A stretch of 40,174 nucleotides of DNA from Opitutales bacterium (GCA_013215165.1 JABSRG010000030.1:1-40174), one strand, 5' to 3'; shown: positions 24,436 to 33,975, counted from the stretch's first letter. Numbers and translations: made by a program. Notes: generated from the letters alone by a model not told the origin.

Positions 24436-25386
24436 TTAATTCGCAGTCCAGAAGCGAAGTGATTGGAGAAGAAACGTCTCGAGTGCGGTTGTTTCCTTTA
24501 AATTCACTTCGAGCAACCCAGTCGCGTGCTCAAGGGCGGACACTGAGCGGTGGAGAGCGGTCATTTTTTGAGGATAAGTATCCAGTAGGCTGTAGCCAGT
24601 TGTGCGGGTTTGGATCTCGATTTCTTTCAAGAGTTTCTGACGCAGGGCCTTGTGTGTGCCGGTTTCCATAGCAGCAAGTTGCTCGGAGGTGAGGGTGTCT
24701 GTATCCAATTGGTCCTCTTGTTGTTGCCAAGCTGTGCTAGCCAGAGAGCTGAGGATGCCCTCAAACTGATAAACTAGACTATAAACGCCCAGAGTGGCTC
24801 GGGTGACCGCATCGTTATCGCGGGCATTGAGCTCGACGACGCCTTGGATCCAATTGCCATATTGCTCTAACCAGTGCTGCCATTCCTCAGAATTTACAGC
24901 CGGTTCTTGAGTGGGAACACGGAAGAACTGGCATCTACTTCGTATGGTGTCTAACAAATCGTAGGGGCGCACACTCAGGAGAAAGATGTAGGTGCCTGCC
25001 GGGGGCTCTTCGAGGGTCTTCAGAAAAGCGTTAGCACTCGACGTGTGCATGCGCTCTGCCTCGTAAACAAGGGCCACTTTCGCTCCTCCTTGGTTGGATG
25101 AATGTTGCAGGTTGCGGATCAGTTCGCGTGTGTCTGCGGCATTAATTTGTCGCATTTTGTTTGCGGCACGCAGTGTGAAGCAGTCGGGATGATCGAGAGC
25201 AGTTTGCCCAGGATTTCCACCGAGAAGATCGTGCGCCACCGTAAGGGCAGTAGCCTCGAGTGTCTGCAGGCTCTCTCCATAGAGTAGTAGTGCCTGTCCG
25301 AGGCGTTGCGAAGCTCGCGCGCGGTCTAATACCTTGAACGCGCGAGAATCTTCAATCTTGAGAGGCAAAGCGTTGGCAGATTTCAT
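24436..25386 (-). CDS. holB: DNA polymerase III delta prime subunit
   Basis: The clamp-loader subunit of DNA polymerase III. The AAA+ core is recognisable: QALLLYGESLQTLEA at the Walker A position, VALVYEAERMHTSSANAFLKTLEEPP, and TIRSRCQFFRV with the SRC arginine-finger motif. The Walker A position lacks the usual GKxx Lys, and the four-Cys zinc site of classical delta prime (CxxC) is missing. Both fit a non-ATPase subunit. The open frame extends to 25440. ATG 25386 (MKSANALPLK) is preferred, and overlaps the tmk stop by 35 bp. The pairing tmk-holB is common in bacteria. Confidence 0.88.
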   Translation of the reverse strand: MKSANALPLKIEDSRAFKVLDRARASQRLGQALLLYGESLQTLEATALTVAHDLLGGNPGQTALDHPDCFTLRAANKMRQINAADTRELIRNLQHSSNQGGAKVALVYEAERMHTSSANAFLKTLEEPPAGTYIFLLSVRPYDLLDTIRSRCQFFRVPTQEPAVNSEEWQHWLEQYGNWIQGVVELNARDNDAVTRATLGVYSLVYQFEGILSSLASTAWQQQEDQLDTDTLTSEQLAAMETGTHKALRQKLLKEIEIQTRTTGYSLLDTYPQKMTALHRSVSALEHATGLLEVNLKETTALETFLLQSLRFWTAN

Positions 25387-26017
25387 CCCAGATCGCAGCT
25401 TCGACTGCGTCTTCACCCATCGTGCCGTCGAAAACAACAAAGCGCTCAGGTATTTCTTTGGATAGCACCAGATAGCCTTCGCGGACTAGCTTGTAGAATT
25501 CGATACTTTCTTCCTCCATGCGGTCTGGCATGTCGGTTTTCCGCGTCCGGACTCGGCGGATACTTACTTCTGGCGGGACGTCTAGGATGATGGTTAGGTC
25601 CGGAACGATACTGCCCACAGCAAATTCATTGATTACCTTTACCGGATCCTCAGAAAGCTGCCGTGCCACTCCCTGATACACTGTGGTCGAGTCGAGAAAG
25701 CGGTCACTCAGAATCGTTTTTCCGTCCTCAAGGGCGGGGAGAATTGTTTCGCGGACGAGTTGGGCGCGTGCTGCTGCGAACAAAAGAAGCTCAGTTTCCG
25801 AGCACATGTTGCGTCCGATAACGCTGTGTTTGAGGAGGTGGCGGATCTCCTCTCCGATCTCCGTGCCGCCTGGCTCTCGGGTGACGATCGTTTCCTCTCC
25901 AGACTTCTCAAAGAGCCTGGCTATCCGACTAATTTGGGTCGATTTTCCGGAGCCTTCGGCGCCCTCGAACGATATGAATATTCCGCGTGATGCTGAGTCT
26001 TCGATTTCAGTAGACAT
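25352..26017 (-). CDS. tmk: Thymidylate kinase
   Basis: Phosphorylates dTMP to dTDP. The P-loop FEGAEGSGKSTQ, the substrate block VTREPGGTEIGEEIR, the DR(F) block ILSDRFLDSTTVYQG with catalytic Arg and the DLTIILDVPPE block are all clear. The frame is open to 26104, but the extra 29 residues are hydrophobic and unlike the family. The ATG at 26017 (MSTEIEDSASRG) gives a 221-residue enzyme, within the usual 205-220 range plus a short tail. It leads the tmk-holB-gsp series. Confidence 0.95.
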   Translation of the reverse strand: MSTEIEDSASRGIFISFEGAEGSGKSTQISRIARLFEKSGEETIVTREPGGTEIGEEIRHLLKHSVIGRNMCSETELLLFAAARAQLVRETILPALEDGKTILSDRFLDSTTVYQGVARQLSEDPVKVINEFAVGSIVPDLTIILDVPPEVSIRRVRTRKTDMPDRMEEESIEFYKLVREGYLVLSKEIPERFVVFDGTMGEDAVEAAIWDEICQRFASQD

Positions 26018-26131
26018 GTGTTCGGAGATGTATCCTGAGGAGGAAAGGATGTAAAGGAGAAGGTCGATAAACCCAGAGCTAATTGAATTATGCCGATTTG
26101 GCACCTAGGCTTTCGCTGTCATTGATGAGTA

Positions 26132-26168
26132 GATACAAAAACACCCCCGGATTTTTTCCAGAGGTGTT
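26132..26168 (-). terminator. Intrinsic terminator after the small lipoprotein gene
   Basis: On the minus strand an 11-bp stem (26158-26168 with 26140-26150, including two G-U pairs) has a 7-base A-rich loop and is followed by a T-rich tail through 26132. It ends the transcript of 26196-27157 and separates it from tmk. Confidence 0.8.
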
Positions 26169-26195
26169 GCTATAAAAGTAAGTGGATTTGTTTAT

Positions 26196-26363
26196 TTAGT
26201 AGGTGCTACCAGGACCAAAACCAGGTCCGCGATTCTCGAAGTCTGCGGGACGGCTCCACGGTATAAGTGAATCGTCTTCAGAGGCGTCGAAGCATCCTGT
26301 GAACCCCAGGATCGATAGAGCAGCCAGAGCAATAAGCACAATTTTGGTAAGATTTTTCCGCAT
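26196..26363 (-). CDS. Small lipoprotein
   Basis: A 55-residue product read from ATG at 26361-26363 to TAA at 26196-26198. It has a lipoprotein signal peptide: basic MRKNLTK, a hydrophobic stretch, and the lipobox GFTGC with Cys24 as acylation site. The mature peptide is only about 32 residues, with an acidic start (DASEDDS) and a PWSRPADFENRGPG core followed by GFGPGS. This short Trp/Pro/Gly composition is one I associate from memory with small lipoproteins of related bacteria. I cannot name a function. Its start overlaps the stop of the coiled-coil gene by one base (TAATG), so the two are translationally coupled, and a terminator follows. Confidence 0.75.
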   Translation of the reverse strand: MRKNLTKIVLIALAALSILGFTGCFDASEDDSLIPWSRPADFENRGPGFGPGSTY

Positions 26364-27157
26364 TATCTTTGGACTAAGACTGAATCGCCGCTGCGCAAGC
26401 TATTTGGGATCCCAACATCGGGTAAAATCTTAGCGACCGTGAAATCTGGGGTCACGTTCGAAACGATAATACGAGCTAATGTATAGCCTGCTTTTGTAAG
26501 TGTGTAGGTTTCCGAGTCTTGGATTCCCGATCCAATCCCGGTGTTCAGCACAATAAACCCAGACGTGGTATCAATCTTTGCAATTTCTGATGCGACACCA
26601 TCTGGGGACAAATTCATAGGGTCTCCGAGGTTGTTCCCTGCAAGGATGGTCTCAGATTGTCCCGAGACTGCTAGTTTTGTCCGGAGAGTGGTGATCGTAG
26701 CTTCCAACTCACTGATTTTTGACTGATACTCCGCGATTTCGGCTGCACTCGCTGAGTCAACTTGTTGCACCTCCCTTTGAGGGGCGCGCTTGAGTAGCTC
26801 TTGACGCAGGCGTTCGGTCTCTTGCTTGAGAGTCGTCACGGTCTGAGCATTCGACTGAACCATGGTAGCCCGCTCATTAGCAAGTGTCCGCGTCTCCAGC
26901 AGTTCACGTTGGATCTTGGTATTCTGCGACTTCGCGTCAGCTAATTCTGCCCGCACGTTTTTGAGCAGTTGCTCATTCTTGCGTGCCTCAGCCACCGACA
27001 CATTGAGATCACTTTTGACCGTGTCTAACTCTGTCGATACCTGTGCCAACTGATTGTCGAGCACAACCAATTTATCCTTGTTGATAAGGTGAACTGTAGC
27101 GGCGCCACCGGCAGCTAAAATAGCAACGACGGTGAATATCGTGGATAATACTTTCAT
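26363..27157 (-). CDS. Membrane-anchored coiled-coil protein of unknown function
   Basis: A 264-residue product. An N-terminal hydrophobic helix (residues 4-24, FTVVAILAAGGAATVHLI) would anchor it in the inner membrane. Residues 30-165 form a long coiled coil rich in Glu, Gln and Leu heptads. The C-terminal 70 residues are a small beta domain (VASEIAKIDTTSGFIVLNTG, then ARIIVSNVTPDFTVAKILPD, then SLRSGDSVLVQR). Glycine and valine spacing suggests a barrel, as in cell-wall or flagellar assembly proteins such as MreC. I do not recognise the family. It is coupled to the downstream lipoprotein. Confidence 0.75.
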   Translation of the reverse strand: MKVLSTIFTVVAILAAGGAATVHLINKDKLVVLDNQLAQVSTELDTVKSDLNVSVAEARKNEQLLKNVRAELADAKSQNTKIQRELLETRTLANERATMVQSNAQTVTTLKQETERLRQELLKRAPQREVQQVDSASAAEIAEYQSKISELEATITTLRTKLAVSGQSETILAGNNLGDPMNLSPDGVASEIAKIDTTSGFIVLNTGIGSGIQDSETYTLTKAGYTLARIIVSNVTPDFTVAKILPDVGIPNSLRSGDSVLVQR

Positions 27158-27188
27158 GGGGTAGAATTCGATGGGAAGAGGGTATGTT

Positions 27189-28769
27189 TTACCGTTTTCT
27201 GTAAAACTTCGTGTCTTGAGGAGATTTATTTTTCGCGTCTGTTACCCCACTATACGGATTTTGTGCTAATCTGTTCAATATTTTGAAAATAATTTCACAA
27301 TTATCTGTAAGGTCGGCTGATTTGGCTATTTCCTCTGCTGGAATGGCCTCATCCTTTGATATCGGGAGATGTTTCATAACGTTTTGTTGAATATCGAGGA
27401 CCGATGCGGCTGCTTTTTTGCCGGCTTCTACACCTGGTTGGTGGTAAGCATTAATGTTTACGAACGATGCATAATATCCTACAGCCCGTTCAAATAGGGC
27501 AATTAGCATGCCCACAGTAAAGGCATTCACCTCCGTAATGGTGAGCGTGATAGACTGACGGCCGGTTTCATAGAGTGCGTCACGTGTGCCCAAAAGAAAA
27601 CCATGGAGATAGTCTCCGGATCGGATGCCAGGGTCTACTTCGATGCTCTCACCCGCGCGGTCTTTCAAAACTTCGATGAACACGGCGTAGAAATTGGCAA
27701 CGCCTTCCCTGAGCTGTTGAACGTAGGCATGCTGGTCCGTTGAGCCTTTATTGCCATAGACTGCGATCCCCTGGTTAACGACGTTACCGTCCAGGTCCTT
27801 CTCCTTGCCAAGTGACTCCATAACCAATTGCTGGAGGTATTTGGAAAAGAGCATGAGGCGATCCTTATACGGGAGAATCACCATGTCTTTGGCACCCTTG
27901 CCATCTGTGGCGTGATACCACATCGCAGCCATCAGGCCAGCCGGGTTGTCGGTGAGCTCAGGGGTGCGTGTTACGGTGTCCATCGCTTGTGCACCATCGA
28001 GAAGGCCGTCGATATCGACACCCTGCAACGCTGCTGGAATGAGTCCAACAGGCCCGAGTTCTGACGTGCGGCCACCGACCCAGTCCCACATCGGGAAGCG
28101 CTCGATCCATCCTTCAGACTCGGCTACATTGTCGAGCTTTGAACCGGTGCCAGTAATAGCGATGGCATGCTTAGAAAAATCCAACCCGGCGGCAGTATAC
28201 GCAGCCTGCGCTTCAAGCATGCCATTGCGCGTTTCCGGAGTGCCTCCAGACTTCGATATAACCAAAGAGAGGGTATTGCCCAGTTTTCCCTGGAGGCGCG
28301 AAAGCGTTAGATCTATGCCGTCAGGATCTGTGTTATCGAAGAAATACACGCCTAACTTATCGGTTGCTGGGTGACCGAGAGCTTGTTCGACGAACTGTGG
28401 CCCGAGAGCCGATCCTCCAATTCCTATAACGAGAATTTGAGCAAAGGGTCCTGCAGAACCAGATAAGTCTCCAGAGTGGACACGCGCTGCGAGATCTTTG
28501 ATGCGCTCGAGGGTCGAGGTAATGTCATTTGCAGTCTCGTTATCTGGCGCGAGTGCAGCATCGCGGAGCCAGTAATGGCCGACTTGACGGCCTTCATCAG
28601 GATTAGCGATGGCGCCCTTTTCGAGTGCGGACATGTCGGCTATTGCCTTCTTCCAGAGAGGTTCAATTTGCTGGAAGAAGCCATCCGGGTAGTCCATCCG
28701 AGACGTGTCGATGGCGAAATCGAGTTTGCTGTTGTAGTGATACTCCTTTTGGAAGCGTTCCCAGGTCAT
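27189..28769 (-). CDS. pgi: Glucose-6-phosphate isomerase
   Basis: Interconverts glucose 6-phosphate and fructose 6-phosphate in the cytoplasm. The family blocks are [35 protein letters not shown] (phosphate-binding Ser/Lys), [17 protein letters not shown] and the catalytic Glu/His region further on ([17 protein letters not shown]). Its 526 residues are in the range of the family. It is the glycolytic entry partner of the phosphohexomutase at 589-2556, feeding the same hexose phosphate pool. ilvD starts from the same strand 74 bp upstream. Confidence 0.95.
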   Translation of the reverse strand: MTWERFQKEYHYNSKLDFAIDTSRMDYPDGFFQQIEPLWKKAIADMSALEKGAIANPDEGRQVGHYWLRDAALAPDNETANDITSTLERIKDLAARVHSGDLSGSAGPFAQILVIGIGGSALGPQFVEQALGHPATDKLGVYFFDNTDPDGIDLTLSRLQGKLGNTLSLVISKSGGTPETRNGMLEAQAAYTAAGLDFSKHAIAITGTGSKLDNVAESEGWIERFPMWDWVGGRTSELGPVGLIPAALQGVDIDGLLDGAQAMDTVTRTPELTDNPAGLMAAMWYHATDGKGAKDMVILPYKDRLMLFSKYLQQLVMESLGKEKDLDGNVVNQGIAVYGNKGSTDQHAYVQQLREGVANFYAVFIEVLKDRAGESIEVDPGIRSGDYLHGFLLGTRDALYETGRQSITLTITEVNAFTVGMLIALFERAVGYYASFVNINAYHQPGVEAGKKAAASVLDIQQNVMKHLPISKDEAIPAEEIAKSADLTDNCEIIFKILNRLAQNPYSGVTDAKNKSPQDTKFYRKR

Positions 28770-28843
28770 GTTCTAGTTGGGTTGGTTTTGATCTGTGTCA
28801 GTTGGATTTTGGGATCGGCTGTGGAGTTCCGAGAAAGTGGCTT

Positions 28844-30544
28844 TTATAAATGCTTGTCGGTTACAGCACCTTCTGATGCCGAGGCGACTGTCTTGGCATA
28901 TTTCGCCAAAATGCCTCGCTTTTCAGGGCTGCCCTTACCGGTGTAGGCGTCCATGCGTGCTATGTACTCCTCGTCAGAGATAAGCAGAGAAATCGTGTTT
29001 TTGACGGCGTCGATTTCAATGGTGTCGCCGCTTTTCACGATTCCGATGGGACCTCCGTTGGCGGCCTCTGGTGTGATGTGGCCAACGTCGAAGCCATGAC
29101 TGCCTCCGGAGAAGCGCCCATCGGTAATGAGCGCAACTTCTTTGATAAGGCCTCGTCCAGCGACAGCACTGGTGGGGGAGAGCATTTCTCGCATTCCGGG
29201 GCCACCGACGGGTCCTTCATTGCGGATGACGACGACATCACCAGAAACAACATCGCCACGTAAGATGCCATGCAGAGCATCTTCCTCACCCTCGTAAACC
29301 TTTGCAGTGCCTTTGAAGTAGAGTCCTTCTTTGCCAGTAATCTTACCGACGGCTCCAGTGGGGGCGAGGTTGCCAGACAAAATCCTTAGGTGTGAACTCG
29401 ACTTAATTGGTTTCTCAAACGGATGTACCATGTCCTGCTCTGACGGAAATGTAGGGTAAGGCTGCACATCGGCTAGGGACTCAGCGAGTGTTTGTCCGGT
29501 GCAGGTGAGACAGTCTCCGTGAAGCAATCCACGATCGAGTAAGTCTTTCATCAACGGGCGGATGCCTCCAATGCGGATGAGGTGGCTCATGTTGTAGCGA
29601 CCAAAGGGCTTTACGTCACACATGAGTGGTATGCGTTCACCAATCTCTTTAAACGCATCAATGGTGATGTCGACTTCTGCAGCATGAGCAATGGCCAGTA
29701 GGTGGAGGACGATATTTGTTGAACCACCCAATGCGATGCCGACGGTAATGGCGTTCTCAAAGGCTTTCTTCGTGAGAATATCGCGTGGGCGGATGCCTTT
29801 CTCGATCTGAGCTACGACCGCTGCACCCGCTTTTTCGCAGTCGGCGCGTTTGTCTTTAGAGACGGCAAGCTGCGCGCTGCTACCGGGTAGGGACATGCCC
29901 AGTGCTTCGATGGTGCTCGCCATGGAGTTTGCTGTATACATGCCCCCGCAGGATCCAGCTCCAGGGATGCAGTTTTCTTCTACTTCTTTGAGTTCAGCGT
30001 CGTCGATGTCGCCGCGTGCATGCTGACCGACAGCCTCGAAAATCGATACGATATCGACGGCCTTTTCTTTGTGGAATCCCGGTAGGATTGTCCCGCCATA
30101 GACAAAAACCGAAGGTCGATTGAGCCGGGCAATAGCGATCATGCAGCCGGGCATGTTTTTGTCACAACCGCCAATCGCCACCAACCCGTCAAACCCTTCA
30201 GCGGCCACGACGGTCTCGATTGAATCGGCAATCACTTCTCGAGAAACCAAGCTGTAGCGCATGCCCTTCGTTCCCATCGAGATACCATCACTCACCGTGA
30301 TCGTTCCGAAAGTAATGGGTTTCCCGCCGCCTGCCTCAATGCCAGTTCGGGCGTGCTCGGCTAAATCTTTGATGTGCATATTGCACGGAGTGAGGTCGCT
30401 CCATGTGCTTGCGACGGCTACTTGAGGTTTTTTAAAGTCTTCGTCGGTAAAACCAGTCGCGCGGAGCATTGAACGAGCAGGGGCTCGATCGTTACCATCA
30501 ACGACAATTGAAGAATAGGGGCGCTTGGGATCTGTGGTACTCAC
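28844..30544 (-). CDS. ilvD: Dihydroxy-acid dehydratase
   Basis: The iron-sulfur dehydratase of branched-chain amino acid synthesis. The three cluster-binding Cys are visible in [24 protein letters not shown] and [12 protein letters not shown]. Further blocks are [13 protein letters not shown]-like residues and [17 protein letters not shown]. The frame is open to 30613 (a TTG), which would give 589 residues. GTG at 30544 gives 566, close to the usual 555-570, and starts at [20 protein letters not shown], so it is preferred. It is divergent from scpB across about 78 bp. Confidence 0.93.
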   Translation of the reverse strand: MSTTDPKRPYSSIVVDGNDRAPARSMLRATGFTDEDFKKPQVAVASTWSDLTPCNMHIKDLAEHARTGIEAGGGKPITFGTITVSDGISMGTKGMRYSLVSREVIADSIETVVAAEGFDGLVAIGGCDKNMPGCMIAIARLNRPSVFVYGGTILPGFHKEKAVDIVSIFEAVGQHARGDIDDAELKEVEENCIPGAGSCGGMYTANSMASTIEALGMSLPGSSAQLAVSKDKRADCEKAGAAVVAQIEKGIRPRDILTKKAFENAITVGIALGGSTNIVLHLLAIAHAAEVDITIDAFKEIGERIPLMCDVKPFGRYNMSHLIRIGGIRPLMKDLLDRGLLHGDCLTCTGQTLAESLADVQPYPTFPSEQDMVHPFEKPIKSSSHLRILSGNLAPTGAVGKITGKEGLYFKGTAKVYEGEEDALHGILRGDVVSGDVVVIRNEGPVGGPGMREMLSPTSAVAGRGLIKEVALITDGRFSGGSHGFDVGHITPEAANGGPIGIVKSGDTIEIDAVKNTISLLISDEEYIARMDAYTGKGSPEKRGILAKYAKTVASASEGAVTDKHL

Positions 30545-30622
30545 GTTACTTATTCGTAGCTTGGGTTTTTCAGCGAAATCCTTGAGAACAATGGGAAGAT
30601 AATGTAGCGACAATATTTAATT

Positions 30623-31282
30623 ATGGATTTTAACATCCAGAATCTGCTTCAGGCCCTGCTCTTGTCTACCTCGGAGTCTCTTTCCGTAGACCGTATTCAA
30701 CGCGTGCTCGCGCGATACCATGAAGAGCGCGCGGAGGATGCTGAACAAATTGATGATGACTCTCCTCAGGTGCCAACGATGCTGACTGGAGCCCAGGTCA
30801 GGGAGACGATTGATGCGATCCGGGCTAAGTATTTAGAAGATGGTTCTGTTTTTCGTGTTATCGAGGGTCCCGAAGGCTATCGCTTTGCCGTTGCTCCAGA
30901 CTATAGCGAGTGGATACGTCTATTGCGTGATCAACCCCGGCCTCTGAAGCTGAGCCCCGCCGCGATGGAAACATTGGCGATCATTGCGTATCGTCAGCCG
31001 GTGACGCGCTCTGAAATGGAGACCATCCGGGGTGTATCGATCGACAGTGCTTTGCACCGGCTTTTGGACCTGGAGTTAATCCTTGCAGTTGGGCGAGCCG
31101 AGCTTCCTGGACGACCCATCCAATATGGAACGACGCCTAAATTCCTCGAATTCACCGGGATCAAGTCTTTGGAGGAGTTGCCCGCGAGTGATGTGGTGTC
31201 ACCCGGTCAACTTAACGAATGGATCCGCGCTGCGCAGAATCCGGAAAAGGTGACGGATAACGACGTGGGTTTAGGAATTTAG
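30623..31282 (+). CDS. scpB: Segregation and condensation protein B
   Basis: A component of the Smc-ScpAB condensin complex. The product has 219 residues with the two winged-helix domains: the N-terminal one includes LQALLLSTSESLSVDRIQ, and the C-terminal one has LSPAAMETLAIIAYRQPVTR, then EMETIRGVSIDSALHRLLDL, then AELPGRPIQYGTTPKFLEF. A 15-residue acidic insert (HEERAEDAEQIDDDSPQ) joins the helices in the first domain. No scpA is adjacent. Its stop overlaps the stop of the convergent decayed kinase by two bases. Confidence 0.95.
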   Translation: MDFNIQNLLQALLLSTSESLSVDRIQRVLARYHEERAEDAEQIDDDSPQVPTMLTGAQVRETIDAIRAKYLEDGSVFRVIEGPEGYRFAVAPDYSEWIRLLRDQPRPLKLSPAAMETLAIIAYRQPVTRSEMETIRGVSIDSALHRLLDLELILAVGRAELPGRPIQYGTTPKFLEFTGIKSLEELPASDVVSPGQLNEWIRAAQNPEKVTDNDVGLGI

Positions 31283-31873
31283 ATCTTTAAGTTGATTTTG
31301 AAAGCCTTGAGGGCCTCGCGATAAATTGGAGCAGCAGCTTTGTTTGGCGAGATTCCGATTGCATGATTTGACTGGAAAAAGCTGTCTTGAAGGCCCTGGA
31401 GCGCGTATCCAGTCGCGACAGCTGCGCGAAGGGCAGCCCCGAGGGCGACAGAGCTGGTGATTTGAAGATGCTCGACGCGCGCTTGAAAGACATCGGCGGC
31501 TACCTGTGCGATCGTCTCATTTGCGCCGGCTCCCCCAGTGAGGTGGAGTGTGTCCAGATTGAAGTTTCATATTAAGAAACTGCCCTTCAACGCAGGCGCG
31601 GACGTCGGCTGTAGGGTTTTCCGCGTTTTGGAAAGATGTGTCGCCGCCAAAGCGGGTGGGGCCTGAGGCATTCCGCCGTGGGCTGATCTCTGGTCCAAAG
31701 AATGGAAGCATGCCACAGCTGTTGTTTCCGACGGGCGTATCCTCTAAGGCTGCAGAAAAACTGTCCCAGTCTAATGCCAGGATCCCCCTTGTTGCCTGCA
31801 TTCCGTTGCGGGTTACCGAGAATGGGAAAATGCGTGAGAACACATAAATAATGTGCCCCAAGTCTGCGCTCAT
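31279..31873 (-). pseudogene. Decayed FGGY carbohydrate kinase (xylulokinase-like), C-terminal remnant
   Basis: Two overlapping minus-strand frames together give the C-terminal third of an FGGY kinase. Frame one (31517-31873) reads LDWDSFSAALEDTPVGNNSC, then MLPFFGPEISPRR, then RACVEGQFLNMKL. Frame two (31279 to about 31565) continues with LHLTGGAGANETIAQVAADV, then SSVALGAALRAAV and a normal C-terminal helix. The frame switch lies near 31555-31570, with a probable small deletion as well. The N-terminal ATP-binding and substrate domains are missing. The fragment starts 9 bp from the next gene's stop. The order of motifs matches xylulokinase (GNNG, FExEIxP, RAxxEGQ, TGGASxN). It is not functional as sequenced. 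Confidence 0.85.
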
Positions 31874-31882
31874 GCGACTCGG

Positions 31883-33124
31883 TTAATTAAACGGCCAAAA
31901 ATTGAACCAGCCGTCTCCATCCTCTCGGCGTTCAATAGCACGCCGCCGCTCGGTTTCTAAGTAATCACGCAGTCGTTCTGTTGCTTCGCCCCGCAGCTCA
32001 ACGTATTTGTCGAGTTTTTCAAGATCGTGAGGGATGAGTGGGAACAGCTTGTAGGGAGTGCCATCCAAAGCCTGTTCAGGCTTAAAGATGGATATCACAA
32101 AGCGGTTATCTACTGGGCGCACGACAGCCCTTAGCGAATCCTCCCAGGTAATATAGGCTAAGTCTCCACGCACGCGCCATGAGCCATCCATGCCCCCCTC
32201 GCGGTCGGAATCGATGTCTTGGAACATACCAAAATCGATAGTTTCTTTGTTGGAACCATCTGGAGAGCGAACGTCCCATTTTCCGCGGAAAAATCCTCGA
32301 GCGTTACTGCGTTTGCGAAATACTCCGACTGAAGTTGAATAATCACTTTTAGTCTGCTCATAACGGGTCAGCCAGGGCCCAGAGGCTGTGCGGTCGATGC
32401 GGCGCGCCAAACCGGTCACGCCAGAGGAGTCACTGTTTAAATCCTCATCGGGTTGGAAAAATACGGACTCATAGCGGTCAGGGAATTCACGAATAATGGA
32501 GTAGTGCCCCGAATCCCAAGTTATGTGGAGCTCGTCACCTCTTTTTTGCCAGAGCCCACGCAGGCCTTTGGAGCTTTTAAAAGAGCCGAAATAAGATGCA
32601 GCCGCGTTGCGATTATCCTCAATGACCAATTTGAAGAAAGGCGAGCCATCGGCATCGGTAATTTCCCAGTTTCCAAAAAATCCTTCAGCTTCAGTGAGTG
32701 TCGTGAAGCGTCGGCGGGCCTCGTCTGGAGGCAGGGTCCATTTACCCACCTCTGATGGAGGCACGAGGACAAGTGTGCCTGAGAGGGGAACTTCCGAGGG
32801 GCGATCCCAATTGACCATAAAAGCGTTGATGCCGCGCGAAATTGTGAACCGATCTCCGTGCAACGATTGTATCGTAACTTCGCTCGTGGTGGTATTGAGC
32901 GACCAGGAGGCATTGTGGACCTGGCTCGTTTTATCTAAATTTGAAAAGTAAGAAGCGGCGCCCTTATCTTTTAAAATGATGTAAGCGCGGACATCGCCTG
33001 AGAATTCAGCTTTCCAAGTTCCTTCATAGGTACTGGTGCTGCTCTGTGCGTTGATTGTCTGTAGGGCAAGGACCCAGGTCAGTAGAAGGGAGGTCCGAAG
33101 GATTTGTGAAGGCGTCATCATCAA
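31883..33124 (-). CDS. Secreted protein with three internal repeat domains
   Basis: The 413-residue product has a Sec signal peptide (residues 1-26, ILRTSLLLTWVLALQTINAQ), then three copies of a domain of about 85 residues. Repeat starts are GTWKAEFSGDVRAYIILKDK, GNWEITDADGSPFFKLVIED and GKWDVRSPDGSNKETIDFGM. Each contains a middle block of the form ASYFxxF-x-SxxxxxxW, then IxWDSxxxxIxR, then a second I/V strand. The C-terminal 60 residues are charged and helical (EATERLRDYLETERRRAI) and end in a short WFNFWPFN. Beta-rich composition suggests a lipocalin- or barrel-like domain. I do not recognise the family. It is flanked by surE and the kinase remnant. Confidence 0.7.
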   Translation of the reverse strand: MMMTPSQILRTSLLLTWVLALQTINAQSSTSTYEGTWKAEFSGDVRAYIILKDKGAASYFSNLDKTSQVHNASWSLNTTTSEVTIQSLHGDRFTISRGINAFMVNWDRPSEVPLSGTLVLVPPSEVGKWTLPPDEARRRFTTLTEAEGFFGNWEITDADGSPFFKLVIEDNRNAAASYFGSFKSSKGLRGLWQKRGDELHITWDSGHYSIIREFPDRYESVFFQPDEDLNSDSSGVTGLARRIDRTASGPWLTRYEQTKSDYSTSVGVFRKRSNARGFFRGKWDVRSPDGSNKETIDFGMFQDIDSDREGGMDGSWRVRGDLAYITWEDSLRAVVRPVDNRFVISIFKPEQALDGTPYKLFPLIPHDLEKLDKYVELRGEATERLRDYLETERRRAIERREDGDGWFNFWPFN

Positions 33125-33148
33125 AAAAATAACAGTAGGAAATAACTG

Positions 33149-33964
33149 TCAGGATAACAGGTGCAAGTTTAGAGGATCAGATGAATCGGTAGGATGAGCG
33201 GGTGAGAGGTGAGAAAAATCTAGAGCAGAAACACTGATTGCTCCGCGCCGTATGCAGGCGATATCAGAGTCTTCTGGTAAATCTTCCTTGTCGCGTGTGC
33301 TGAAATGGAACGAAGCATGGCCATCAGCATCGACCTTAAAAAACGAAAACGGTTTCACAGCAGCGGGCTGGGTGTAGCGAAACGGTGAATCTTGGTGAGT
33401 AAATTCGGGAAAATTCACGTTCCACACTCGACCAAAACATGGGCCCGCTTCCATAGCGGATTCGATCAGTCGTGGGATGTATCCACGGTCTATCTCTATG
33501 CCTGCGATCACATCTGAGTCTTCAATGCGGTGTGACTCTGTTATAGAGTGATACGAAGCCTCGGGCAGCAATTTGCTGAAGGCAATGGATGGAATCGAAT
33601 GGAAGGCACCCTCAAGAGCTCCTGCGACAGTACCCGAACTATAAATGAACGTCGAGGTCGCGTTATACCCAATGTTTATGCCTGAAAGCACGATGTCGGG
33701 TTTCTGTGGCAGGAGATTGTGGATGCCAATATTCGCGCAATCTGAAGGCGTGCCTGAAATCGTCCATGTTGGGACATTGAATTTGTCTATACGCTTTACC
33801 TCAATCCCATGATGCCGCGAGAATGCCCGCCCGATCCAGCTCTGTTCACTAGCCGGGACCACTACGTAAACATCACATATTGTCGAAGCCATTTCAACGA
33901 GAGGCGTAAGCAACGGAGAGACGATGCTATCGTCGTTTGTAACAAGTGCGATGGGGCGTGTCAT
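33149..33964 (-). CDS. surE: 5'/3'-nucleotidase SurE
   Basis: A metal-dependent nucleoside monophosphatase. The signature blocks are present: VTNDDSIVSPLLTPLVEMAS with the two metal Asp, VVVPASEQSWIGRAFS, WTISGTPSDCANIGIHNLL, and PDIVLSGINIGYNATSTFIY with SSGTVAGALEGA after it. The usual Gly after NDD is Ser here (NDDS), and the usual NxG in GINxGxN is kept. At 271 residues it is normal. Its ATG lies 8 bp beyond the pnp terminator tail. A TATAAT box directly upstream is described separately. Confidence 0.9.
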   Translation of the reverse strand: MTRPIALVTNDDSIVSPLLTPLVEMASTICDVYVVVPASEQSWIGRAFSRHHGIEVKRIDKFNVPTWTISGTPSDCANIGIHNLLPQKPDIVLSGINIGYNATSTFIYSSGTVAGALEGAFHSIPSIAFSKLLPEASYHSITESHRIEDSDVIAGIEIDRGYIPRLIESAMEAGPCFGRVWNVNFPEFTHQDSPFRYTQPAAVKPFSFFKVDADGHASFHFSTRDKEDLPEDSDIACIRRGAISVSALDFSHLSPAHPTDSSDPLNLHLLS

Positions 33965-33969
33965 ATGCG

Positions 33970-33975
33970 ATTATA
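33970..33975 (-). promoter_or_regulatory. TATAAT box directly upstream of surE, possible leaderless start
   Basis: The minus strand carries a perfect TATAAT hexamer with five bases to the surE ATG at 33964. Transcription would begin at or next to the ATG, giving a leaderless mRNA. No Shine-Dalgarno sequence is possible there, and no clear -35 box is visible (the equivalent position lies inside the pnp terminator hairpin). The box could also be chance AT-richness of the terminator tail. Confidence 0.35.

Noticed and set aside
31287-31493. Separate small minus-strand gene next to scpB
   Set aside because: It is a third-frame shadow of the decayed xylulokinase, whose true continuation is read in the neighbouring frame.
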